DNA from: Xanthostigma xanthostigma
Lineage: Eukaryota; Arthropoda; Insecta; Raphidioptera; Raphidiidae
Direction: 5' to 3'
DNA: 64,000 bases
Assembly: GCA_963575645.1 (NCBI GenBank)
Contig: OY754469.1
Location: 41,250,753-41,314,752, forward strand
The translations under genes were made by a program, and so were the position numbers. Shown piece after piece: positions 22,446 through 33,501 of this stretch. Under the pieces are notes generated by a model. The model had not been told where the DNA came from. It worked only from the letters and a program-made list of their open reading frames with translations, and did not search any database. The stretch's first letter is position 1. Every line of letters begins with the position of its first letter.

Positions 22446-24420
22446 TCCAATAAAATTTACTTTCAATTCACCAAGCAAATTATCAGATAGAAAAGTTAGT
22501 TTAAGAATAAATGTACACTTTACTATACTACTTACTCTTTTTGTTGAATGTTTTGACGTTTACCCCAAAAATCAGACCGATGGCGTTAGTGTAAACGTCA
22601 AAAAAGAAGTTTCACAAAATAATAATGTTTTACCGTAACCCATTTGGACACAATACTTCCACTAACTTTAATGTTTTACAACTATACACTTCACAATAAG
22701 TTGATAAACAACACATAAATAAGTTCACAAGAGCAACTGTAGATATAATACTCCACGTTTATAGGTTAGGTATTATGATTTATGTGGCGGCCATTATTAT
22801 TTTATCAAATTATACCTCCAAAGTAAGAGAGAATAGATTTATAACTGCAGTAAATATAATTATGTTTGGTGAATTGAATTATCACTAATTATTCGGAGGA
22901 ATATCTACCTGAAGAACAAGTGAACCGAATAAATAACCACTTACGTTCGATGAATATGGCCTTTAGAAACATTCTACCCGCCACTGGTGAAATAAATTTC
23001 CAGCAACATCAACATTTCTGTTGCCGATACCGTTTTTGTAAGCGTCGGGGTAGGGGTGGTTTGTAATTAAAATTTAAAATAATATAGAATTATTTTTTAA
23101 ACCATGCTAACGTATTTTTTTAGACTTCATTATACTGGCGTTTTTCCGCCTCTATGTCTGAATAATCCTGTATTATAAATACGAAAATAAAACACTACTA
23201 AAGCAGCGTGCACATTTTTGTGTCGCAACGCAACATGATCACTTGCTCTCCCGTCAAAACACAACAGAGAAATGTGGTCGCTGCTTTAGTCTATTTTTTA
23301 TGTTTAGTGAGCATTTATAATATAATATTCGGTAGAGAAATGTTACATAATGTCATTTCTTGTTCAAAGTCATACAGTTTCATTAATCCATTTAGTAATC
23401 GTCGGTTAGTTTTGAAAGACGCAACGTGCTGTGAATATTTTACGAGTTTTTAACTTTAATATAATATATGAACTTCAATATTAATAAATTGACAATATAA
23501 AGTATGTTGTTATGTTTCTTCGAAAGGATCCGATGATCCGACGACCGGGAACATTCTTCCAGACCCGACAATGTAATTGCAAATAATAAATGCTGTAAGT
23601 GATGAATTTTATTTTAAAGTATTTACCTACTTAAAGTTTGTGTTTGTAACTTGATTTCTATTAAAAAATAGAATTTGTTTTGTAAATAAATGGGGGTTTT
23701 TCATAAGGTAAGTCACGAAAAAATTTATAATCTCTTATCGGACCGCAGTCAAAAAAGTTTGTTAAACATTGTGTAGCAAGTTTTGTTACATAACTCTCTC
23801 TCTTTTTTGTAATATTGTCAAAATTAGTTTTCCTTAGCTACGCTGGAAAAATGGAATGTTGTTATTATTTTGGAAAAATTTTAATTGATTAATTTCTTCT
23901 CTAGAGAAAACATCATTTTACGAATTATTTATAATTCAATTAAAGCGTTTTATTTTTTTAAGTAAGAACTTAATAGTGCTTACAATTGGACTAGAACATT
24001 CATCTTTAATGTGTTCTAAGAAGCTAGATTATTAATTATCACATAATCTTGCAAACAATCATTATGAATTAAATCGAGTGCGTGATGGACGCTAAATAAT
24101 AGTGAACTTTAATGAATAACGGCCTATAGATCAACAGAAACAAGGTATTAGAACTTGCGACTGATCTAGTTAGACGACGATGGTGGCCTGCCACGCTTCT
24201 GTTCCTTCCGTTCCACTCAAAACCAACCAATCGCTCCCACCACTCCATTTAATCCCGGAGTCAACCGTTGGATTGCCTATGAATTAAATACCCAGAAAAG
24301 CCTTTATAGCAGACAAACGTTTTCAGACAAATATTTTCTTATGAAACCTTACAAAAATTTTATATGAATTTATAGACAAAAATATATGTTTCCATTTCTG
24401 TATGTAGGTAAAAGTCTAAA
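22446..24420. other. No gene recognised
   Basis: Nearly 2 kb of AT-rich sequence with no frame, hairpin or family match; the 81-codon frame at 23208 is unremarkable. This is one of the longest repeat-free stretches by eye. Confidence 0.4.
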
Positions 24421-24571
24421 TCTATATGTTACGGTTAATACAAGAAAGTAGTTTTTTTGCGAATTAACCGGCTAATACCCGAATTAACAAACGTCAAGGA
24501 TTGGTTAATTCGGGTATTAGCCGGTTAGTTTGCAAAAAAACTACTTTCTTGTATTAACCGTAACATATAGA
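24421..24571. mobile_element. Hairpin, ~68-bp arms, 15-bp loop
   Basis: 'tctatatgttacggttaata' at the left pairs with 'tattaaccgtaacatataga' at the right; 'ctaatacccgaattaac' with 'gttaattcgggtattag' inside. Only a few mismatches. Confidence 0.9.
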
Positions 24572-24597
24572 CTAAATGTTGTACATTAAATAAAACT

Positions 24598-24793
24598 TGT
24601 AATACCACGCCGCCACTGGTGTACTCTGGTGGTCATGTAGAGAAACAGAGGCAAGATGGCAGCGGAGCGTATGAACTAGGAAGTAGTGTTCATGTTAAAA
24701 AACTTAAATTAATAAATGTGTTGAATTAAATAATATTCATGTTACAAACTTACGTTAATAAATATGTGGAATAAAATAATAATAATTGTTACA
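24598..24793 (+). mobile_element. Solo LTR, family C (196 bp)
   Basis: TGTAATACCACGCC ... AATTGTTACA gives TG...CA ends. aact precedes (24594-24597) and follows (24794-24797), a possible 4-bp duplication, although 'aac' also occurs between LTR and primer site in this family (see 54376-54730). The block 'ggcagcggagcgtatgaact' recurs at 28733-28986 and, reversed, at 54593-54730. Confidence 0.75.
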
Positions 24794-26959
24794 AACTTAT
24801 ATTTTTGTCAGAAATCCTGCGAATTAATAAAAATGATAATAACTCCGGCTCCGTATTTGTCAGTCTCACACACAGACATACATATAAAATCTGACGGTGG
24901 GCTCTTCGTCTAATAGTAAGAATACAGTCCGTGAACGAGCTTAGAGCAAAGCAGCCAAGATATAAACAACGCACACTTAATTAGTTCCATCGGCAATTTC
25001 CTGGCGTTCTTTGTCTCTATAGATATAGCTATACCTGTGTACACATTTACTTTCTCTTTGAGTAACAGGACATGTCTTCATACAGGTGTTTCAAAGCGCA
25101 AGCGCCAACGGCGACTATAGGAACAATACTTCTTAAAACATTCAATATTCCGTTCATGTTTGTTTTTATTATTATATATGTAAATATTGCAAAAATTGAT
25201 ATCTAGATTTTGTTTAGATCATCGAACTTGCTTACAGAGCTGTGTTTTTGATAAAATATGGGTATACGTCCATCGGTCGCCATCTCAATGATATATTTTC
25301 CCGAATTTTTTTTCATGTTTTCGTGCGTTTTGCAAATCTGAAAAGTTTTATGACATTAAGCGATTATTGGTTCGTTTGACGTTAACTAAAAAGACAAGGT
25401 GAATTGATCCTGACCATCCGCAACCTTGTATCTCTTTTAGTTTAAAATAAAGATACCAGCATGTATATATATACCGGGTGTTTCAAAAGTCCCGAAGCAG
25501 CTTAATATTTCTTATTGGGTAAGCCGGACTAAAATTATTAAAATATTTTTTTTAATAATTTTTCCCTGTCTATCGACTGGAAAAATTAGATTTTTGGTTC
25601 GGGGGCCCTTAGAAGGCCCCGTAGGCCCAACTTTGAAATTTTAAATGGGAACCATACTTTTTTATTTCATACCTATACGGATTTTGCGGGCCCAAAAACA
25701 AAATTGGTGGTGGGAGTATCAACGGCTCTAAAATGTGCCTTTGCGACGCTGTTTGTGACTAACTTCCGAACCTTTTAGATCCGTTTCGCGTATTATACAT
25801 AGTTAATATTCAATATCGATTTATATACTGGCAAGTTGGTCATATGGACCTTGTAGAGTCCTGATACACGACTCACGTGACAGCTTCTTATTTTAATTAA
25901 AATTAATAGAAAAACAGTTACGTAGTAAATAACTCACAAGGACTTCAATCTATACGCTTTTTCCCCAAAATATTGTTGATTTTATATAAAATCTGATCAC
26001 GTTTCGTAACAGCAACAAAAATAGTACATTAATTGGCAATAATATTGATCAGAGAATAAGGTATATATACGTATATTGTAATAGGTTGAAACACAATACA
26101 CAAGTCACGTTTCGAATGCAGTGAGCCTCGTGTATCGCGCGCGCGCCACGTCAGCCCTTAATACGGCTATTACGGCGCCATCACCGACACCGGGCGGAAC
26201 GATTGCCGTTGCCACAATAACACGGCTCTGTCGGCCGTATTATCATTCACAGTAGGTAAATGTAACGATTGTACTTTTTACTGCAACGATAATACAATAA
26301 TAATAAATTTATTGCACAAAAAAATCATTCATATATATTAATACGTTATGGTTTAAGATGTTTGCCTCCCTTTTTAGAAAAAATCTCACAATATCTCCAC
26401 ATAAATTATATATCATTTTACAAATAATTGCTTGCTCTACTGACATCGACAACTAAAAAATGTATTATTGCTTTTGTTTTTGTAAATTAATTAAAATACA
26501 GCAACGCTGAACAACGTCTGCCATCTGACGGCTATAATTTTGAAACAGCGAGCAACGCTGAACAACGTCACAGCAATGCTGCCTGATGCCATCTGACGGC
26601 TTAGCTCAGCGCTTTTGCTACTTGCGCCTCTAAATGACAATTTTAGTAAAATATTTCTTCGATCTGTCATCTGAGCTTCATATTGTAATACAACAAAAAG
26701 AAGAACGTTATAAGCAGTATGCAAAATTAGAAACGAATTGAATACCTGCAATCATATTTAAAAAATAATTTTGTAAAGTGAATAAAGCGAATAATTCGCA
26801 CAGGTCACTCTAGTACAAAGTAATACATGTGACATCTCAAGCACAATTTAAAAATTCATTTGTGTTATAAAAACAATGACTTAATTGAAGAGTTTTGATT
26901 TACCGTTTATATTTTTTAAGGGCTGCATTTTAGTACTTGCAGGTAGTTCATTGTAAAAG
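24794..26959. other. No gene recognised; one GC-rich patch
   Basis: AT-rich except 26100-26240, which is rich in CG dinucleotides (gcgcgcgcgccacg) downstream of a ggtatatatacg element at 26060. A dispersed-repeat-like start 'ccgggtgtttcaaaagtccc' is at 25483. No credible frame. Confidence 0.4.
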
Positions 26960-27105
26960 TAGCGGTCCCGCTCGGTTTCACCCGGGTGCAAAAAAAACGA
27001 ATGGGGGGAGGGACATGAGTCCGAACGTTCATCTTCGTTTACAGAGATGAATGTTGTCTCCAAATTTTAATGATGATCGGAGTTACCGTTCAAAAGTTTT
27101 TGTCG
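26960..27105 (+). repeat. 'acccgggtg' dispersed repeat, truncated
   Basis: Starts agcggtcccgctcggtttca, matching 8416 and 18462, then stops shortly before the TTAAGGAGG element at 27138. Confidence 0.6.
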
Positions 27106-27137
27106 GACGTTTTTGGAAAATTTTACCAACGTCAGTA

Positions 27138-27827
27138 TTAAGGAGGTTGATCCGTTACAGTCCAATCAAAAGTAAGTCGAATTCTAAATGGGAACTTTTC
27201 CATAATAATTTTTTACAAAAGGTTATAAGTCGATGACACCAATATATTATTATTATAAAGGCATAAATAAATATATTTTTTTTAATATTAATTAATTATT
27301 TCTAACTTTTGAATTTTTTGTACAAACTTAGGTTAAAAAAAATAAATTTATGTAAATATCTGTATTTTACATATTTTTTGCAGTAAATAGTTATAAAAAG
27401 AAATTAGAAGTAATGAAAATTAAAATTAAATCATTAAAAAGTTGAAAATTCAGTTAAAATTGTCAAGAATAAAAGTCCATAATCGAAAAGTGCTAATGTT
27501 TAGTAATTTTTTTTATTGATAAAAAGTCTCCTAATTAAATTGGAAAAAATATTAAAATATGCGTAAGACATCGATGCTTTACATAGTTAGTTTTCGGAAC
27601 TGCTGACATTATTTGGTTATTTGCAAAAAATTAAAATGAACAGTTTGCATGCTAGGTTGACATATTTTCCATAAAACTACATGTAAAAGTTTTTTTTAAT
27701 TTCTAACTTTATAAATCTCCTAATGATTTTGGATTTTTTACAGTTAATTTTGTCATAAAAAATCTATTAAAAAAACTTTATTTCAGATTTTTTGCATTAT
27801 CTTCTTAAAACAGCTCAACCTCCTTAA
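27138..27827 (+). mobile_element. TTAAGGAGG-TIR element, uninterrupted copy (690 bp)
   Basis: Ends TTAAGGAGGTTGA and TCAACCTCCTTAA. This copy has no nested insertion and serves as the reference for 1982-3087 and 50085-51501. The interior is very AT-rich and has no frame. Non-autonomous. Confidence 0.8.
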
Positions 27828-28079
27828 ATAATAATTTTTATAATCTGGAAATGCTTACAAAATACCATAGCAACGAAGTTTTGTTGTAATATTTATCCAC
27901 AGAGAGTTATAATACCGGCGGTATGTCAGGTGTTTCATTGCTTACCGTCTCTCTATACTTCCTTTCTCCATAACATTAAACTTCTCCAATACTCTGCGTT
28001 ACTTCTTGCTCTCTAAACATTTTCTTTGGCTTCATTTACATTACAGCATGCAGTGAGCGCGATTTATACATTTAAACCT

Positions 28080-28330
28080 ACTATTTTTTAGGGTTTCGTA
28101 CATCTGATAAAAAAACGGAACCGTTATAAGACCACTCTCGTGTCTGTCTGTCCGTCTGTCTCAGATTATTTTCTCCGAATCTACTTAACGACAAAAAAAT
28201 TAAATTTGGTACACATAAATATAGAGTTAGATGACCCAATCACGAGCGTACAGCGTAAATAAACGATTTCAAATTTTGAAGGTTAATTTTGGGGGACCAT
28301 CTGTTGAATACAGCGCCATCTGTTGGACGT
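28080..28330 (+). repeat. 'tagggtttcgtac' dispersed repeat
   Basis: The start ttttagggtttcgtacatct, the 'aaacggaaccgttataagac' and the tctgtctgtccgtctgtctc run resemble the element nested in the LINE (37382-38902). Confidence 0.5.
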
Positions 28331-28525
28331 TGAATTTACGGCAACGGGAGCGCACCGTCTGTCGAACATTGCAGGAACACATGCTATACTAAATATTTTA
28401 CGGCAACGGGATCGTCGCCTGTTGAATACAGCGGACATCTGTTGGACATTAAAGCAACACACGCTATACTATTTTTTTGCGGCAACGGAAGCTCTATTTG
28501 TTGATCGTTACAACAACACACGCAA
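28300..28525 (+). repeat. Three tandem units of ~62-79 bp
   Basis: 'acggcaacggga' begins units at 28338, 28400 and (gcggcaacggaa) 28479; each continues with '...tgttg(g)a...' and ends 'aacacacgctatact' or a variant. Diverged minisatellite. Confidence 0.65.
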
Positions 28526-28732
28526 ACCAGATTGAGCCACTGCAACGAGTGACTCGGTACAACTAGTAGATAAAATATATGTCTTGAATTATTTTAGTAT
28601 AATGACGACAGCTTTGTAATGCTGGTCTTTGGTTCACACTGCAGTGGATTCGAAAACCGCCTCTGCTCTTGAATCTTTTATGATATCATCTTATTTAGAT
28701 CTGCAGATAAGATGCTATAAATAAATAAAAAC

Positions 28733-28986
28733 TGTAACACCACGTCTTAAAAAGCCACGCTGCTACTGGTGTACTCTGGTGGTCATGTGGAGAAACAGAG
28801 GTAAGATGGCAGCGGAGCGTATGAACTAGGAAGTAGTGTTCATGTTAAAAAACTTAATAAATGTGTTGAATTAAATAATATTCATGTTACAAACTTACGT
28901 TAATAAATATGTTGAATTAAATAATAATTATGTTATATAAACTTACGTTAATAAATATGTTGAATAAAATAATAATAATTGTTACA
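28733..28986 (+). mobile_element. Solo LTR, family C, diverged (254 bp)
   Basis: TGTAACACCACG ... AATTGTTACA; contains the family block 'ggcagcggagcgtatgaact' and 'gttaataaatatgttgaat' in duplicate, which makes it longer than 24598-24793. Flanks do not give a clear duplication. Confidence 0.65.
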
Positions 28987-29043
28987 AAATATATTATTGT
29001 TTGTCGGGATAGTGCTATAGCGTGTATTTCATTTCTGCGTATG

Positions 29044-29190
29044 TATATGTCACCGGGATATTGTCAAACCCGTATATTATAATTTCACTTAGTGAAATTA
29101 CAATATCACGACCTTTTTTCAATCGTGATATTGTAATTTCACTAGTGAAATTACAATATCACAGATTTGACAATATCCCGGTGACATATA
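29044..29190. mobile_element. Hairpin of nested palindromes
   Basis: Outer stem 'tatatgtcaccgggatattg' pairs with 'caatatcccggtgacatata'. Inside are two copies of a smaller palindrome, gtgatattgtaatttcact and agtgaaattacaatatcac. Confidence 0.85.
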
Positions 29191-29680
29191 TATAACGTTA
29201 ATGTTAAAACTGAGTTGTTGTGAACCGTTCTTTAAATCTATTCGTAACAGCGCAGTCCGCGCATCTGGTTTTGTATTCACTACAGTTAACTTGAACCTTC
29301 TAACATGTACAGGAGATTACGTTTTAACGTACGTATAGGTACCTACCAGAGCTGATCGTTCAAATCCTAACTTAAATAATTGGCAAACTTTGATACATGT
29401 ATATTTGTACATTTCTCTAACCTATCTACGAGTAATAAGTTTAAAGGCACTCGCATCTATATATATTCTGTTACATAGCTACAACTTACAAGTAACAGTG
29501 ACGTAACGTTAAGTCGTGTTATTCATAACTTTTCAAACGAGTTTTAATCAAATTTCGACTAACTGCAAACTTACATTACGAGCAAACGGAAAAAAGCCAA
29601 TTTAAACGTAGGTATAACTTTTTCTTATTTTCTCAACCTGACACATATTTTAGGCGTGAATACCGCTAGAGCTGACTATA
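29191..29680. other. No feature recognised
   Basis: AT-rich, nothing matched. Confidence 0.35.
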
Positions 29681-30615
29681 AAGGCCGCTACACACGAGGC
29701 CTTTTTTGCCGCTAGATTCAATGTTTGATTTCGCCAGTGCCGGATTAAGACTCCTTGATGCCCTAAACATTTCTTGCTTATGGGCCCCATCTCTAATAAG
29801 TATGTTCAGTTTATAAAAAAAATCAAATTGATGGAAAAAAGTTAAAAAGCATAGATTTTTAAGAAAAAAATTGAATTTTACAGTCAATGCTCCCATTGAA
29901 AATTTGACTGCTTATAAAATCGAACCTTAGGCATTTTTGTACAATTAATAGAAAAAAGATTCAAAACTTTAAAACTAGAAAAATTGAACAATGTGAAAAA
30001 ATGTTTTTTTCGTTTTCATTTTCAAAAATAAATTAGTATTTATTTTTAACTTTTATACTTCTAAAGACAGTTTTATATCAGTAAATAAAATTTTTGAGAA
30101 CATGACAATAAGAAAAAAAAATGTTGATACGGTTTCATTTCTGAGTGGTACTTCTTGGTGACCCCTGAGACGTGATGCCCTAAGCAATTGCTTAATTTGC
30201 TTATAGATTAATCCGGCACTGGATTTCGCCGCTAGGTTCCAAGCGTGCTGTGTGACGCTTTGTATATGTTGATGCGTGTTTGGAAGCTTGTTTTGTAGAT
30301 GGGTTTGGTGCGCGCGCAGATATAGTTCTTATTCCAACAAAAGTTAACGTTTATTGTCTCTGAACACACACTATGACGCCGTATTTGTTTATAACGTTTG
30401 CTCATGTCGCCCACATGACAAAATACTGTTTTCTGATTGGTTCTTGATGAAAGCCAGCACAGAAACAAGTATGTACTAGTTTTGAAATCTACCTTGTAAC
30501 CACGCATTGGAGTTCGCTGTGACGTCATTTCCATTCTCGCAGCCAGCATGACAGCCAGCACAAGTCTCAGCAGTAATTCTAGCGGGATAACCAGCCTCGT
30601 GTGGAGTGTTGTTGT
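29681..30615. mobile_element. CACACGAGG MITE interrupted by a hAT element
   Basis: The left end aaggccgctacacacgaggc (29681) and right end ccagcctcgtgtggagtg are family termini; the body resumes at 30222 ('gatttcgccgctaggttcc') after the nested hAT. Family landmarks 'ggtgcgcgcgcag' and 'ttctgattggttctt' are present. Without the insertion it would be about 440 bp, matching 6215-6664. Confidence 0.8.
29735..30221. mobile_element. Non-autonomous hAT element (487 bp), nested
   Basis: Termini CAGTGCCGGATTAA and TTAATCCGGCACTG are perfect 14-base inverted repeats. It is flanked on both sides by gatttcgc (29727-29734 and 30222-30229), an exact 8-bp target duplication, as made by hAT transposases. 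The interior has no transposase. The host is the CACACGAGG MITE, so the hAT is the younger of the two. Confidence 0.95.
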
Positions 30616-30659
30616 CTGTGAGTCACGCTATTTTTTTCGTTCGAATTGTCTGGGAATCT

Positions 30660-31010
30660 GTTTGTGCTTAACGCCGCCCGTTTGTTGAATTTTGATTCTA
30701 GAGGGAAGCAAATAAATAAAAAAAAAACAAGGCGATCCGCCAAAAATTGCGATCTGTAGAGCTCGGACGTACGTACATACGTACAGACCAATCGACAACT
30801 GCTGTTCGTGATTTTCAATTACAATTTTAGAAGTAATTATGAACTCGAATCGATCTAAAAATGGTACCGTTTTATAGAACAGAATCGCCTATTTTCAAAA
30901 AACTACAATTTGAATGAATTTCGTTTGAAATTAACTTAGATATAACTTCTTGTATGAACGAAAGTCAGCTCTGACGCGCAAAGCGATAATAGAGTAATAG
31001 AGCACATACC
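30660..31010 (-). repeat. Dispersed repeat, inverted partner of 7190-7560
   Basis: Contains 'attgcgatctgtagagctcg' and 'cgacaactgctgttcgtg', reverse complements of blocks in the partner. Confidence 0.75.
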
Positions 31011-31553
31011 ACTAGTGAAGTGATATGTGCAAAAAAACGTTTTTCGCTTAAAACTCGCCTAATTAAGGTCAGGTCGGTTCGAATCCTGTCTCAAAACGAA
31101 AGAGGGTAGGAATATCTGTACTTTTCTCGTGGTTTTCTTTAGCTTTATTTGTGTATACCCAAAGATCTACTCATGTGGCAAATTTCAAGTTCCAATAATC
31201 GACATAATTTTGGAACAGTCTGTATATTTTGCATGTCTGCGTGCTACCATATTATGTGTATCGTATATAAGCGTCAACTTTTGACGCAGCATCGACATTC
31301 GACACAAACTTATCCCATCACACCAAATACAAGCTATAAAGATGAAAATGCAGCAGCAAAGATATCGCAAAATAGTGCACACGTCTGTATGAAAACAACG
31401 GATACACGTACTCTTACATCGAAGAATGGTACAGCAATTTCCCACGTGCATGACAATCACAATATAACAATCTGTCACAAATATATTGGCTGAAATCCTA
31501 CATATTATCCATATAATACATTGCTCACTTACATACAAGATGTTTTATATATA
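31011..31553. other. Open frames on both strands, unrecognised
   Basis: Frames of 114 codons (plus, 31149-31493) and 117 codons (minus, 31185-31538) overlap almost completely. Neither shows a domain, signal peptide or coding bias I can defend. The region is slightly less AT-rich than its surroundings, which makes chance openness likelier. At 31085 'ggttcgaatcctgtctc' resembles part of the 37610/50330 repeat body. Confidence 0.25.
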
Positions 31554-31870
31554 CAGTAGAACGCCGATTATCCGAACGCCGATTAACTAAATCGCCAATT
31601 ATCCGAATCGGTCCTAAGCGTAATATAAAAAATTAAAACCAAGTAATTTTTCAATAAAAACAAGTTTTGTGGGGACGCAAGAATACAAAAATGCGAGTGA
31701 CAATAGCCATGTAGACGCTACAATGGTATCAGCACACGTCGAAGTTGGAACTCGCTGGAGTCCAGATATATTTCAACTGTTATGGTTAAAAGATAGAGGC
31801 AAGACACTACATGTCCGATTATCCGAATCGACCCCGGTCCCAATTAATTCGGATAATCGGCGTTCTACTG
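31554..31870. mobile_element. pogo/Tigger-type MITE (317 bp)
   Basis: The ends CAGTAGAACGCCGATTATCC and its mirror are inverted repeats of at least 23 bases, flanked by TA on each side (31552-31553, 31871-31872), the Tc1/mariner-superfamily target. The CAGTAGAAC start matches the Tigger/pogo branch. There is no DDE transposase frame; an 80-codon frame inside is incidental. Confidence 0.85.
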
Positions 31871-32037
31871 TACAATCAAAATTCATATTTTCGCATTTAT
31901 CGATCCATTGAAGATAAAACCCAATATATTTTCTGCCATCTTGCACGAACTGCAAAATTGAAAGAGATTCATTCAAAAGGTAACCATATGTATTGTTTAC
32001 ATGTTTTACTTCAATCGCGCACACTTTCTTATAGTGT

Positions 32038-32425
32038 ACTAGCGGTCCGTCTTGGTTTCACCCGGTAGATATAATTCTGCAAAATGTATTTCGTTTGCGG
32101 CCCGGCGTCTGAACGAATAGCTTTGATCAAATTCCACCTGCAGATTTGCTTCTGAATTAATAACTTTGAGCAAATTCTAACAGATGTTGCTACTTGGTAC
32201 TAAAAAAGTTTTTTTTGTTTGCTTCTGAACTAATAGCTTTGAGTAAATTCTATACCAGAAGTCGTTACATGTTACTAAAAAAGTTTTTTTGAGAAAACGC
32301 TGTAATTTTGTACAAAATATTTATTAAAAACTAACGTATAGCGTAAGTTGCATCAAGCAAGACACATTTACTAAATTTTATTAAAATTGGTTCAGTGGTC
32401 CAATTTATCTAAGCTTTAATATACA
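32038..32425 (+). repeat. 'acccgggtg' dispersed repeat
   Basis: Starts actagcggtccgtcttggtt then tcacccggtagatataattc, losing a few bases of the usual motif, and ends near gctttaatatacagata. Contains 'gcttctgaactaatagcttt' like the 17-kb copy. Confidence 0.65.
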
Positions 32426-33470
32426 GATACACTTCTATTCAATTACAATTGCAAGTACAATAAACATATTTTTATTTTGAAAATCTGTATTTCTTTTAAC
32501 AAATCGGTAAAAAAGTTCAGTTGTTTTCAAAAATTTATAATTTTTGAATTTATAATGCATTAGTTTTTAAGAAATATACTAAGAACCGTTTTCGAGATAT
32601 TCTGGAATGTACGTGGTATACCTCCAGCATGTTAATACCTAATTAAAATCAAAATGTGCATAATTATTATGCACTCGTTTCACAGTCGGTGAGAAAATTA
32701 ATTTTTTTTAAATTAAATATGAGGCACGTTTATTAACCTTATATTTAAATTTCATTAAATTCCTAAGAAAAGCCTTAACCTTAAATAAAGAGCCTTAAAT
32801 AAAGAAAAGTTTTGTGTCGATGTGAACTCTTGTTCATTTTGAACCTCCAAATATCCTCGCAACGTTTCTGTTTCGATTTTTGAAGCAGTCTGTGTTCGTT
32901 ATGATACATGATTAATTGCCTGTAATTTAAAATCAATATTTACAACATATCTACATTAGTTTCCGCAACGAATGTTGTTTTTTTTAATTTGTATATAATT
33001 ACTGTAAATGTCGATGCATGTACCTATATTTAAATCAAATATAATTCGTGAGTCTACAGACAGTTGCGTATATTTTAAATTAATATATACAGTGCGCTTC
33101 AAAAGTAACAATCTGTTGTTTTTTTAGGCGTGACCCAAGCAATAACTGCTTAATTTTTTTAGCTATTAAAGATTTTCCGAAAAAAAAAACGGAAGCTTGG
33201 TTTCTGTGCGGTTTTAGAAAATCGAGTTTTTATCAGATATCGACGTTTGAGATCGTGTTTCGGCATTCGATAGGCTCAAAAGTAAAGTATCAAACTTTAC
33301 AACCATCTATCAGTTGAAATCAAATCTTTGCCATTGCAAACCATGAAAAGTAAGTTAAAGAATGATTTAGTAAGCAGAGAATTTTATAGCATTAATGAAT
33401 ATTTTAATATGTAACTCTAAATTTTTTTATAGACATGCCATATACTCGTTTATCAATGTGGTTAAATAAA

Positions 33471-33501
<31 letters not shown>

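Noticed and set aside
27138..27160. aaggagg resembling a bacterial ribosome binding site
   Set aside because: The context is an insect transposon terminus; the motif is the TIR, repeated at both ends.
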